From Sphingomonas sp. R-74633 (lineage in GTDB: Bacteria; Pseudomonadota; Alphaproteobacteria; Sphingomonadales; Sphingomonadaceae), in the NCBI RefSeq assembly GCF_013416555.1, contig NZ_JACCFG010000004.1, positions 310,001-374,000 on the forward strand: 64,000 bases of DNA. The letters are read 5' to 3'. Made by a program: the position numbers and the translations under genes. This document shows, one piece after another, positions 25,932-34,834 of this stretch. Each line of letters begins with the position of its first letter. Positions within the stretch are counted from its first letter, which is position 1. The notes beneath the pieces were generated by a model that saw nothing but the letters and a program-made list of their open reading frames with translations, was not told the DNA's origin and ran no database searches.

Positions 25932-27361
25932 CACTTCACATCCCCCTCGCCCGGCTGGCCGAGCTCGAAATCGGAAACCGGGCGGCGCTTGGGATCCTTG
26001 GCATCGTACATCAGCGCGCCATCGACCCAGACCATCTCGGGGCGGGTGTAGACGCTGAACGGGTTGCCGTTCCACAGCACGACATCGGCCATCTTGCCGG
26101 CCTTGAGGCTGCCGGTCTTGTCGGCGATTCCCAGCGCCTTGGCCGGGTTGATCGCCAGCCAGGTCCAGGCATGTTCCTCGCTGATGTTCATGCCGGCCTT
26201 GATGCCCGAAGCGCGTGCCTTGGCGACTTCCTGGTTGAGGCGCTGGATGCCGTTGGCGTCGTCCGAGTGGATCATCGCGCAGGCGCCTTCCTTGTCGAGG
26301 ATGGCGAGGTTCTCGGGCACTGCGTCATAGGCTTCCATCTTGAAGCCGTACCAATCGGCCCAGACCGCGGCGCAGGTGTTGTTCGCCTTGAGCAGGTCGG
26401 CGATCTTGTAGGCTTCCACCGCGTGGTGGAAGGCCGAGACGTGGTAGCCGAACTCCTTGGCCATATCCATGACGATGGCCATCTCGTCAGCGCGATAGCA
26501 GTGGTTCTGGACGAGGATCTCGCCCTCGAGCACACCGCGCAGCGTGTCCATCGCCAGGTCGCGCGAGGGGGGCTCGCCGCCCTTTTCCTCATAGCGATCC
26601 CAACGGCGCTTATATTCGACGGCGCGCGCCCAGGTGGCGCGATCGACCGCGATATTGCCCATGCGGGTCGAGGGCATTCGGCCCTTCGAACCATAGACGC
26701 GCTTGGGGTTCTCGCCGCACGCCATTTTGAGGCCATAGGGCGCGCCGGGGAACTTCATCGCCTGCATCGTGCGGGCATAGACGTTCTTCACCACCACCGA
26801 GCGGCCACCCATCAGGTTCGCCGAGCCGGGAAGGATCTGAAGCGTGGTGACGCCGCCATTGGCGAGCGCTCGGCCGAAGCCGGGGTCCTGCGGCCAGACA
26901 CTGTGCTCGGCCCAGACATCGGCGGTGACCGGACCGGTCATCTCGTTGCCGTCCGAATTGGCCTGCACGCCGGGCGAAGGATAGTCGCCGAGATGGCTGT
27001 GGATGTCGATCACGCCGGGGGTGACGTACTTGCCCTTGCCGTCGATCACCGTGGCGTCGCCTGCGTCGAGATTCTGGCCGACGGCGACAATCTTGCCGTC
27101 ACGGAACAGCACCTGGCCATTATCAACCCGCCCGCCCTCGCCATCGAACACGGTGACATTGGTCAGCAGCGTCGGGGCGCCGGGATAGGCATGATAGGTG
27201 GAGGGATAGGGATCGTGGCTATAGCCCTTGCCCTTGCCCGGACCGCTCGCGGCGGGCGCCGGATCGGAAGAGGCGCTCTGCGCACGGCTGCCGCTCGTGT
27301 CACAGGCAGCGAGCCCCGCAAGGGCCCCCAGCATCATCAACGTCCGGATCAAATGAGTCAC
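25931..27361 (-). CDS. amidohydrolase lipoprotein with intact metal site
   Basis: About 476 residues from GTG 27361, chosen because it begins a lipoprotein signal (VTHLIRTLMMLGALAGLAAC, lipobox LAAC). The longer frame to 27520 adds a non-signal extension. The mature enzyme has TPGVIDIHSHLGDYPSPG with the HxH metal pair, later VQNHCYRADE and VSAFHHAVEA histidines, and MIHSDDANG for the last metal ligand. This is the full set of the imidazolonepropionase-like amidohydrolase family. The substrate is unknown. It is the first gene of a two-gene leftward operon with the HxH-less paralogue. Confidence 0.88.
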   Translation of the reverse strand: MTHLIRTLMMLGALAGLAACDTSGSRAQSASSDPAPAASGPGKGKGYSHDPYPSTYHAYPGAPTLLTNVTVFDGEGGRVDNGQVLFRDGKIVAVGQNLDAGDATVIDGKGKYVTPGVIDIHSHLGDYPSPGVQANSDGNEMTGPVTADVWAEHSVWPQDPGFGRALANGGVTTLQILPGSANLMGGRSVVVKNVYARTMQAMKFPGAPYGLKMACGENPKRVYGSKGRMPSTRMGNIAVDRATWARAVEYKRRWDRYEEKGGEPPSRDLAMDTLRGVLEGEILVQNHCYRADEMAIVMDMAKEFGYHVSAFHHAVEAYKIADLLKANNTCAAVWADWYGFKMEAYDAVPENLAILDKEGACAMIHSDDANGIQRLNQEVAKARASGIKAGMNISEEHAWTWLAINPAKALGIADKTGSLKAGKMADVVLWNGNPFSVYTRPEMVWVDGALMYDAKDPKRRPVSDFELGQPGEGDVK

Positions 27362-27522
27362 TCCCACTGCGTAACAATCCTGATCGCGCAGGTGCCGGTA
27401 ACTTGGCAAGGCCCGGTAAGATGGTGAACTTCGAAAAAAGACTGAACCACTCTGGACTATCCCCATTTTCTCTTGAGGTTGATTGGTGTTATTGACAGTC
27501 GCCGGAAGGGGAAGGTGCATCG

Positions 27523-30243
27523 TTGCGCGTCGCGATTGACCCTGCCAGGCCGTCCGCAGTTGCGGCGCCGGTGAATCGACGAGTCGCCGTTGCGCTCGCC
27601 GCCTTTGGGCTCGCTTGCAGCGTTGCGGCGTTCCTGGGCTGGCTGCTCGGGCTACCCGCGTTGCGGGGCTTTGGCTTCTCTCAATATCCGATCTGGCCCT
27701 GGACGACGCTCGGCTATATCGGCCTTTCGCTCGGCTTTCTCGCGTCGTTCGCCGGGCGGCGCCAACTGGCGATCGCCGCGCTTGCGGTACCTTTCGCGAT
27801 CGCCGCAGTCTCGCTGTTCGAGCGATGGTCCGGCACCGATCTCGACCTCGATACCCTGCTCTTTCCGAGCGAGCTTACCAGCTATGCCTTCCCGACACCG
27901 GGGCGCACGGGGGTGAATCCTGCGGCGGCGTTCCTGGTGCTGGGGCTGGCCGCGCTCAGCCAGAGCATGCACGACCTGCTCGCCAAGGAGATGCGGAGCC
28001 TGGCCGCGACGGTGGCACTTGGTCTGGCCGGTGCGGCGGTGATCGTGATCCTGTTCTCGCGCCCCGGCAACGATCCCGCGGTGCCGCTGCTCACTACTTC
28101 GATTCCCGGCGCGCTGATCTCGATCTCGCTCGCGCTCTCGGCGATCGCCTGGAACAGCGGGTTCAGCTGGATGCGCGAGCTGCTGCGCGACCCCGGCAAC
28201 CGCCGCGTGCTCCGCATCCTGATCCCCGCCGCGCTGATCCTGCCGGTGCTGCCCGCGCTACTCGAGCTGGTGCTGGCGCGCAGGCTGCTCTTCTCCGCCG
28301 TACCGGTGCAGCTACTAACGGTGCTCGGCAATGTGCTGGTGGTCGGCACGATCGCCTATTGGGCGGTCAGCCGCGTCGCGCGCGAGCAATCGGCGCAGAT
28401 CGAGCTGAGCGAGGCGATCGACGTCACAACGATGGCGCTGACTGCACCGGACGGGCGGATCGTCCATTGGTCCGACGGCGCGGCGAAATTGTTCGGCTGG
28501 AGTGCCGCCGAGGCGCGCGGGCAGAACAAATATGCGTTGCTGCGCTCGCGCTGCGAAAGCGCCGAGACCATCCTTCCCCGCCGCCCTCAGGGCGAGACGC
28601 AGGAGATGATCGAAACGGCGCGCGACGGGCGCGAGATCGCGATCCTCGAGCGCATCCACCGCGTGGAGATCGCGGGGCGCGATCCGGTGATCATCCACAA
28701 GATGACCGATGTCTCCGACCGGGCTCGCGCCGTGACCGCGCTGCGCGAGAGCCAGGAGCGCTTCGCCATTGCCACTGCGACGCACGAAGTGGGCGTGTTC
28801 GAATGGGACGTGGCGTCGGGCCGGATCGAATGGGCGCCGGGCGCCGAGGAGCGGCTGGGCCTGATCCCGGGGACGATCACCGATTTCGACAGCTGGCGCG
28901 GCCAGATCCAGCCCGAGGACGTCGATTCCGTGATCGACGCGATCGAGCAGGCCGTGGCCGACCGCGCGCCGCGCTTCAGCTTCCGCTACCATTTCATCGA
29001 ACCCAACGGCTCGGTGCGCGCGGTGGAAGGCTCGTCGCGCGCGATCTACGACAATGAAGGCAATCTGATCCGCGCGGTCGGCGCGATGCTGGACATCACC
29101 GAGCGCGAGGAACGCGAAGCCGCGCTGCGCCGCCGCGAGGCCCAGCTCCGCTCGATCATCGAGACGGTGCCCGAGGCGATGCTGGCGGTCGACGAGGAAG
29201 GCACGATCCGCGTGTTCAGCGCCGCAGCCGAAGCACTGTGGGACTACCGCGCGCACGAAGTGCTCGGCCATCACGTCTCGATGCTGACGCCTTATCCGGC
29301 GGACGAGGACGCCGAGACCCGGCTTTCCAGCTTCCTCAAGACCGGGCAGCCGCTCGAGCGCGGCGAGAGCATCGCCGCCACCGGACTGACCCGCGCCGGC
29401 GCCCGCTTCCCAATGGAAGTGCGCGCGGGCGTGGCCCAAGTCGACGGGCATCTGCTGTTCACGCTTTTCGCGCGCGATCTGACCGAACAGTTCGAGGCCG
29501 AGGAGCGGCTGAGCGAGCTCAATGCCGAGATCGCCCATGTCGGGCGCCAGTCGGCGATGAGCGAACTGGCCGCGGACATGGCGCACGAGCTCAACCAGCC
29601 CCTCGCGGCGACCTCGAATTTCCTCGCCGCCGCGCGGATGCTGCTCGACAAGGGCGAGGACTTCGAGCGCGTGGCCGAGATGCTGCGCATGGCCAATGAA
29701 CAGACGCTGCGCGCGGGCGAAATCATCCGCCGTTTGCGCAGTTTCACCATGCGCGGCGATGTAGACATGCGCGTGACGCCGCTTGGACCGACTATTCGGG
29801 ATGCCGCCGATCTGGTGCTTATAGGAACCAGTCAGTTCAATATAAGGCTGACCTACGATCTCGACCCTGAAATACCCTGCGTATTCGCAGACCGTGTGCA
29901 GGTGCAGCAAGTTGTGGTCAATCTTTTGCGCAACTCTATAGATGTTCTTCGTCAGCAGGGCGGCGACGATCGGCGGATCACCGTAAGTTCATGCAAGTCG
30001 AGCGACGACATGGTCGCAATAGAAATCGCAGATAGCGGACCCGGGATTCCGGAACCAATGCTCGACCAACTCTTTTCTCGCTTCACCACAACGAAGAGCC
30101 AAGGGGGTGGAATGGGTATTGGACTTTCCATCAGCAAGCGTATCATCGATGCGCATGGTGGGACCCTAAGCGCGGAAAACCGGCCAGAGGGTGGCGCGGT
30201 GTTCCGGTTCACGCTACCCACCAGCGAACAGGGTGGAGAGTAG
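27523..30243 (+). CDS. multi-PAS membrane histidine kinase, FixL-like
   Basis: 906 residues from a TTG preceded by GGAAGGGGAAGG. Several hydrophobic helices fill residues 20-290 (MASE-like sensor). Three PAS domains follow (about 300-400, 410-535, 545-660), then the FixL-type H-box MSELAADMAHELNQPLAATS, an N-box VVVNLLRNSIDVL and GMGIGLSISKRIIDAHGG. No heme-binding histidine could be assigned. The regulator gene follows with no gap. The last ~450 bp, covering the HATPase domain, have about 50% GC and non-preferred codons, against about 72% just before, which suggests a recombinational join. Confidence 0.9.
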   Translation: MRVAIDPARPSAVAAPVNRRVAVALAAFGLACSVAAFLGWLLGLPALRGFGFSQYPIWPWTTLGYIGLSLGFLASFAGRRQLAIAALAVPFAIAAVSLFERWSGTDLDLDTLLFPSELTSYAFPTPGRTGVNPAAAFLVLGLAALSQSMHDLLAKEMRSLAATVALGLAGAAVIVILFSRPGNDPAVPLLTTSIPGALISISLALSAIAWNSGFSWMRELLRDPGNRRVLRILIPAALILPVLPALLELVLARRLLFSAVPVQLLTVLGNVLVVGTIAYWAVSRVAREQSAQIELSEAIDVTTMALTAPDGRIVHWSDGAAKLFGWSAAEARGQNKYALLRSRCESAETILPRRPQGETQEMIETARDGREIAILERIHRVEIAGRDPVIIHKMTDVSDRARAVTALRESQERFAIATATHEVGVFEWDVASGRIEWAPGAEERLGLIPGTITDFDSWRGQIQPEDVDSVIDAIEQAVADRAPRFSFRYHFIEPNGSVRAVEGSSRAIYDNEGNLIRAVGAMLDITEREEREAALRRREAQLRSIIETVPEAMLAVDEEGTIRVFSAAAEALWDYRAHEVLGHHVSMLTPYPADEDAETRLSSFLKTGQPLERGESIAATGLTRAGARFPMEVRAGVAQVDGHLLFTLFARDLTEQFEAEERLSELNAEIAHVGRQSAMSELAADMAHELNQPLAATSNFLAAARMLLDKGEDFERVAEMLRMANEQTLRAGEIIRRLRSFTMRGDVDMRVTPLGPTIRDAADLVLIGTSQFNIRLTYDLDPEIPCVFADRVQVQQVVVNLLRNSIDVLRQQGGDDRRITVSSCKSSDDMVAIEIADSGPGIPEPMLDQLFSRFTTTKSQGGGMGIGLSISKRIIDAHGGTLSAENRPEGGAVFRFTLPTSEQGGE

Positions 30244-30858
30244 ATGACGAAAACAATCTATATCGTGGACGACGACGACGCCGTCCGCGCATCGCTGCAC
30301 AGCCTGCTGTCCCTACGTTCCGATCTAGTGATCCGGGCATTCCGCTCGGGAGATATGTTCCTCGAATCGCTGCCGGATCTCGATCCGGGCGTGCTACTGC
30401 TCGATTTCCACATGCCGGGATCGACCGGCCTGGACGTGCTGAACTCGGTGTCGAACGATCCGCGGTTCGTGTCGATCATCCTTACCGGCCAGGGCAATGT
30501 CGGCCTGGCGGTGCAGGCGATGAAGGCGGGCGCGCTCGACTTCATCGAAAAGCCCTATGAAGCCGAGTTCCTGATGACGGCGATCGACCTCGCCTTCTCG
30601 CGGCTCGAGGAGGGCAATGAGGCGGCGAGCCGGGTCAACGTTGCCGAGACCAAAATCGGCAAGCTCTCGCCGCGCGAACGCGACGTGCTCAAGGGTCTGA
30701 TCGAGGGCCGCTCGAACAAGATCATCGCCTATGAACTGGATATCAGCCCGCGCACGGTGGAAATCTACCGCGCGAACCTGATGGAGAAACTGGAAGTGCG
30801 CAGCCTGTCCGAAGCGTTGCGCATCGCCTTTGCCGCGGGGATGTTCCCGAAGAACTGA
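30244..30858 (+). CDS. FixJ/LuxR-type response regulator
   Basis: 204 residues. The receiver has IYIVDDDDAVRASLHSLL, phospho-acceptor Asp in VLLLDFHMPGSTG, and Lys in FIEKPYEAE. The C-terminal LuxR-type helix-turn-helix is LSPRERDVLKGLIEGRSNKIIAYELDISPRTVEIYRANL (in part). It begins directly after the stop of the FixL-like kinase, so the pair is an operon. FixJ-type regulators bind DNA as dimers on phosphorylation. No fixK or cytochrome oxidase gene lies near, so targets remain open. GC returns to normal within this gene. Confidence 0.94.
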   Translation: MTKTIYIVDDDDAVRASLHSLLSLRSDLVIRAFRSGDMFLESLPDLDPGVLLLDFHMPGSTGLDVLNSVSNDPRFVSIILTGQGNVGLAVQAMKAGALDFIEKPYEAEFLMTAIDLAFSRLEEGNEAASRVNVAETKIGKLSPRERDVLKGLIEGRSNKIIAYELDISPRTVEIYRANLMEKLEVRSLSEALRIAFAAGMFPKN

Positions 30859-30864
30859 GGCTGC

Positions 30865-31212
30865 TCAGCGTTCGGGATAGCCCCATTCGGGCAACATCGC
30901 CTCGAGGATCGCCGCCGCATCCGCGGAGGCGATCCGTGGCACCCCGCCCTCTTCCGCATAGCCGCCGATCACGGCGATCGCCCGCCAGCGCGGATCCGCT
31001 CGCAGCGCAGCCTCGCCACCGGCCCGGGCCGCCAGCGCCCCTTCATCGATGATCAGTACCGGCGCATGGGCGAGCCAGCGATCGACCCGTGGATCGTCGA
31101 GATTGTCGACCGTGACGATATCGCCGCCCGCCATCGACAGGCGCGCGACGAGCGCGCTGCGGAGACCCGCTTCCCGCGCCACGAGGACCAGCATTGGAAC
31201 CGTCGGGCTCAT
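30865..31212 (-). CDS. small degenerate receiver-like protein
   Basis: 115 residues (ATG 31194 is an alternative). The order LVLVAREAGLRSALVARLSMAGG, then VLIIDEGALA, then AIAVIGGYAEEGG follows the beta-alpha pattern of a response-regulator receiver. The acidic pocket and phospho-Asp are not convincingly conserved (the Asp in LIIDE may be a remnant). It ends 6 bp from the end of the convergent fixJ-like gene. It could be a stand-alone pseudo-receiver for that system; the assignment to the fold is weak and the function unknown. Confidence 0.5.
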   Translation of the reverse strand: MSPTVPMLVLVAREAGLRSALVARLSMAGGDIVTVDNLDDPRVDRWLAHAPVLIIDEGALAARAGGEAALRADPRWRAIAVIGGYAEEGGVPRIASADAAAILEAMLPEWGYPER

Positions 31213-31329
31213 GAGCCCTCCTGAATTTGCGACCCCGGAACTTTCTGCTCTCGGATGTCGTAATTTATGCGGTTTCCAGAATGTGTCCCATCCGTGTCTT
31301 CTACCTAAGGCACCGCCCGCAGGCGGAAA

Positions 31330-32667
31330 TCAGAAGGCGAACGACAGGTCGGCGTGGCCGAACTTGGTGTCGGCGGTATGCGGCGAATTGGGTGCATCCT
31401 TGAGGAAGCCGCCTTTGGCGAGATAGGCGGCGCCGAGCTCGAGCTTGAGCTTCTGCGGCACCAGCCAGCGGCGTGCGCGCAGCTCGAACTGGGTGCCGCC
31501 ATAGCTGCCCGACTTGCCGGTCTTGTCGGTCACGCTGGTCGAGGCGAAGCTGTCGATCGCCGAGGCGAGCCAGGCACCGCGCACCGAGGCCATCAGGTCG
31601 AGGCGCTTCGAGGGCTTGGCTTCGAAGCGCACCCCCGGCGACACGATATTCGCGCGGCCGAGCGGGCCGTAGAGCGAAAGCGGGCCGAAATCGGCGCGGC
31701 GGGCGCCATAGAGCGTGTCGAAGCGGGTATAGGTGTTGGGGTTCTTCGTCTCGCCGCTCGCATAATCGAACATGGCCGAGACGCGCGGCGCCCATTTGCT
31801 GGTGAAGGTGCGCCCTGCCTCGGCATGGACGAAACCGGCGCGGACCTTGAGGTCGCGCACGTCGCTGACCGATGTCGTGGCCCGCGCAAGGCCGCGCTGG
31901 AGCGCTGCTTCGACTTCATAGTCGACCGCGCCCTTGGCAGGCGCCCGGCGCAGGCGCGCGCCGAAAGTGACCAGGCGGCGATTGCGCGTCGGGTGCGTGG
32001 TGCGGTCATGCTCGATCAGGCGATAGCCATAGGTCTCGAGCGAGGTCTTGCCGAACAGCCTGGCGAGTGTGGCGTTGCCGCCGAAGAATTCGATATTCTC
32101 TGTGGCGCGATCCAATTGGACCTTGTTGTCGTAGATGTCCGCGGGCGTATCGGGCAGCGCGGTGAAGGGGCGCGTCCAGAACAGGATCAGCGCGTTCTTG
32201 TTCTTCGCCAACGCCTCGAGCTTGGCGCCGAGATAGGTCGGCACGCCGTTGGGGAAGTCGGTGCGGCCGACGAGGCGGCTGGCGCCGATGTCCATCGAGA
32301 ACTTGCCCGCGGTGAGCTGCACGCCCTTCACCGGGCGAACCGCCACATAGAGCTGGGCGGGCTCGATGTCGTTGATCTCGCTGGTGCGCACCGAGCTCTT
32401 GTCGCTCTCGCCATAGCCGCGCGCGTCGATCACTTCGCCGCCGAAGGTGACGGCGCCGATGTCGAGCTTGGCCGCCACGTCGGTGCGGAACGACAGGAAG
32501 CTGTCGCTCTCGGGCGTGTTCGGGCGGAACTGGCCGGTGATCGTCTCGGCACGGGCACGCACGCTGCCATTGATGCTCAGCTTGACCTTGTCCTGGGCAA
32601 AGGCCGGGCTGGCGACGACGAAAGGCAGGATCGCCGAACAGGCGAGACGGATGCGAGCAGAAGCCAC
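31330..32667 (-). CDS. alginate-export-type outer-membrane porin
   Basis: 445 residues. The signal peptide ends in ASPAFAQ. The mature protein is beta-barrel-like with alternating hydrophobicity, and blocks such as SVRARAETITGQFRPN, LYVAVRPVKGVQLTAGKFSMDIGASRLVGRTDF (in part) and RRLVTFGARLRR match the AlgE/alginate export family; the C-terminal residue is Phe. In sphingomonads such barrels occur widely and need not transport alginate. The promoter region holds TCCTATAAT on its strand, the element also seen before flagellar genes. Confidence 0.8.
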   Translation of the reverse strand: MASARIRLACSAILPFVVASPAFAQDKVKLSINGSVRARAETITGQFRPNTPESDSFLSFRTDVAAKLDIGAVTFGGEVIDARGYGESDKSSVRTSEINDIEPAQLYVAVRPVKGVQLTAGKFSMDIGASRLVGRTDFPNGVPTYLGAKLEALAKNKNALILFWTRPFTALPDTPADIYDNKVQLDRATENIEFFGGNATLARLFGKTSLETYGYRLIEHDRTTHPTRNRRLVTFGARLRRAPAKGAVDYEVEAALQRGLARATTSVSDVRDLKVRAGFVHAEAGRTFTSKWAPRVSAMFDYASGETKNPNTYTRFDTLYGARRADFGPLSLYGPLGRANIVSPGVRFEAKPSKRLDLMASVRGAWLASAIDSFASTSVTDKTGKSGSYGGTQFELRARRWLVPQKLKLELGAAYLAKGGFLKDAPNSPHTADTKFGHADLSFAF

Positions 32668-32696
32668 GGAACACTCCGGAAATTGGTTACTCCGGA

Positions 32697-32705
32697 ATTA
32701 TAGGA
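32697..32705 (-). promoter_or_regulatory. TCCTATAAT element upstream of the porin
   Basis: Minus-strand TCCTATAAT 30 bp before the porin ATG. It contains a perfect TATAAT and has the same flank (ATCGTCCTA) as the element in front of flaF. It is one of seven exact TCCTATAA copies in the window's intergenic regions. Confidence 0.5.
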
Positions 32706-32805
32706 CGATCTGCAGATTGCGGAGTTTTGCCCTGTCTTCAGGGCCTTCCGTCCTCTCCATAGACCTCGGCGAACTACGTAGTTCCGCAGCTTGCAGACCG
32801 GCCAG

Positions 32806-32814
32806 TCCTATAAT
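32806..32814 (+). promoter_or_regulatory. TCCTATAAT element upstream of the first chemoreceptor
   Basis: Plus-strand TCCTATAAT 49 bp before the chemoreceptor ATG. It is probably the -10 region of its promoter. No conserved -35 hexamer is shared with the other copies. Confidence 0.5.
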
Positions 32815-32862
32815 GGGGATATGTCCGTGCCCGGTGGGGCGCCCTTCTAGTGGAACTGCAAT

Positions 32863-34755
32863 ATGCTCAGGATCGTCAACAGCTGGCCGCTTGCCAAGAA
32901 GCTCCTCGTCGCCTTCGCCCTGCTGGGTGCGCTGGTGCTTGGCCTGGGCGTCAATGGCTATGCTTCGAACCAGACCCTGAGCGGCGTTGCCAAGCGTCAC
33001 GTCGAGAACGGCATCACCGGCCTTTCGGGCCTTACCGACATCCTGGCGGACATCCGCGAGCTGCGCATCATCGTCTACAGCTATTATAACGCCGCCAGCG
33101 AGAAGGACACGGCCAGCCTGGTCGAGCGCCGCGCCAAGGGCGAAGCCAAGCTGCTTGCCGACATCGATGCGTACAGCAAGGTGGCGGGCACCGATTTCAG
33201 CAGCAGCGTGGACGACCTGCGTGCCAAGGCGACGTCGCTGATCGACGCCAACAAGACGATCTTCGACCTGCACGACAAGGCCGACCAGGCCGGCGCACTC
33301 GCCGCGATCAAGGGTGTCGGCAAGGAAAAGTCGCACGACGCGATCGAAGCCGCCGACGACCTGCTCACCAAGACGCGCGACCGCTCGGCCAAGGACAATG
33401 AATATGGCCAGAGCCAGTCGACCTTCGCGTTCGTGATGACGCTGCTGCTCTCGGCCATCGCCTTTGCCGGCCTGGGCGCGATCTGGCTGATCATCAACCG
33501 CACCGTCGCACAGCCGATGGCCAAGCTGACCGAAGCGACCACCGTGCTCGCCAAGGGCGGCGAGGCCGAAGTGCCGAGCCGCGACCGCGAGGACGAGCTG
33601 GGCAAGATCGCCAATGCCGTCGAGCAGTTCCGCCTGGGCGCCAAGTCGCGCGCCGAAGCCGATGCCCGCTCCGCCGCCGAGCTGCGCGAAGTGATGGCGA
33701 CGCTGCGCGAGACGCTGCAGGCGCTGAGCCATGGCGACTTGACCGCCGAGATCACCGCCGCCTATCCGGCTGCCTATGCCGAGCTGAAGACCAACTTCAA
33801 CGAGGCCGTGACCAGCCTGCGCACGCTGATCAGCTCGGTGATGGAATCGACCGCGGCGATCCACACCGGCTCAAACGAGATCGCTTCCGCTTCGGAAGAC
33901 CTGGCGCGCCGCACCGAAGCCAATGCCGCAAGCCTGGAGGAAACCTCCGCCGCCGTGGCGCAAATGGACGAGCGCCTGCGCGCGATGGCCGCTTCGGCAG
34001 GCCGCACCGTAGAGCGTGCCGATGGCGCGATCTCGACGGTTTCCGGCGGCCGCTCGATCGCCGACGAAGCCGTGCAGGCGATGACCCGCGTTGCGGACAG
34101 CGCCAAGGGCATCGACAGCGTCATCGAAGGCCTCGACAAGATCGCGTTCCAGACCCGCGTTCTCGCGATGAACGCCGCCGTCGAAGCCGGCCGTGCCGGC
34201 GAAGCGGGCCGTGGCTTCGCGGTCGTCGCCGACCTGGTCAGCGCCCTCGCGATGCGGGCAGAAGAGGAAGCCGGCCGTGCGCGCGACCAGCTGACCGCCA
34301 CCCAGACCGACATCGTCGCGGCGGTGGAGATGGTCGAGAAGGTCGACGGCGCGCTGGCCAACATCTCGAGCGACGTGAGCGAGGTTCACACCCTGCTCGC
34401 CGAGATGGCGACCGACAATGCCGCCCAGTCGACTGCGATCACCCAGATCAGCAGCGCGATCGGCACGATGGACCAGTCGACCCAGCAGAATGCCGCGATG
34501 GTCGAGGAAACCTCGGCTGCCGCGCGCAACCTGAGCACCGAAGTAAGCTCGCTGTCCGATCAGGCCGGCCGCTTCACCGTGGGCAATGCGGTGGCTCGCC
34601 CCGCAATGCGCCAGGCCCCGACGCCGACTCCGTCGCGGCCGGTCCGGCCCGCGGCCAAGAAACCCAGCGGCAATTACGTGTCGCCGGTAAAAGCCCTCCC
34701 CCTCACCAAGCCGGTAGCGACCGCCAGCAGCGACGACGATTGGACGTCGTTCTGA
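32863..34755 (+). CDS. methyl-accepting chemotaxis protein
   Basis: 630 residues. Transmembrane helices at about 12-33 and 187-210 enclose a helical periplasmic ligand domain of about 150 residues. HAMP follows (RTVAQPMAKLTEATTVLAKGG, in part). The signalling domain hairpin is KIAFQTRVLAMNAAVEAGRA, with Arg where E. coli receptors have Asn. The protein ends DDDWTSF; W-x-x-F at the C-terminus is the pattern of the CheR/CheB-docking pentapeptide. The following gene is a close paralogue, so this is a tandem duplication. The ligand is unknown. Confidence 0.95.
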   Translation: MLRIVNSWPLAKKLLVAFALLGALVLGLGVNGYASNQTLSGVAKRHVENGITGLSGLTDILADIRELRIIVYSYYNAASEKDTASLVERRAKGEAKLLADIDAYSKVAGTDFSSSVDDLRAKATSLIDANKTIFDLHDKADQAGALAAIKGVGKEKSHDAIEAADDLLTKTRDRSAKDNEYGQSQSTFAFVMTLLLSAIAFAGLGAIWLIINRTVAQPMAKLTEATTVLAKGGEAEVPSRDREDELGKIANAVEQFRLGAKSRAEADARSAAELREVMATLRETLQALSHGDLTAEITAAYPAAYAELKTNFNEAVTSLRTLISSVMESTAAIHTGSNEIASASEDLARRTEANAASLEETSAAVAQMDERLRAMAASAGRTVERADGAISTVSGGRSIADEAVQAMTRVADSAKGIDSVIEGLDKIAFQTRVLAMNAAVEAGRAGEAGRGFAVVADLVSALAMRAEEEAGRARDQLTATQTDIVAAVEMVEKVDGALANISSDVSEVHTLLAEMATDNAAQSTAITQISSAIGTMDQSTQQNAAMVEETSAAARNLSTEVSSLSDQAGRFTVGNAVARPAMRQAPTPTPSRPVRPAAKKPSGNYVSPVKALPLTKPVATASSDDDWTSF

Positions 34756-34785
34756 TGCGGCTTCTGCCATCGAAGCAATGAACGC

Positions 34786-34812
34786 AGCGGGCTCTCCTTC
34801 GGAGGGCCCGCT
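34786..34812 (+). repeat. Perfect hairpin between the two chemoreceptor genes
   Basis: AGCGGGCTCTCC and GGAGGGCCCGCT can pair over 12 bp (one G-T wobble) around a 3-base loop. No T-run follows, so it is not a standard terminator. It may protect the upstream message or reduce read-through into the second receptor. Confidence 0.6.
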
Positions 34813-34834
34813 ACTGCAACAGGGATATTTGCAG

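Noticed and set aside
34786..34812. Terminator between the chemoreceptor genes
   Set aside because: The stem is strong but no T-run follows on either strand, so I list it as a hairpin only.
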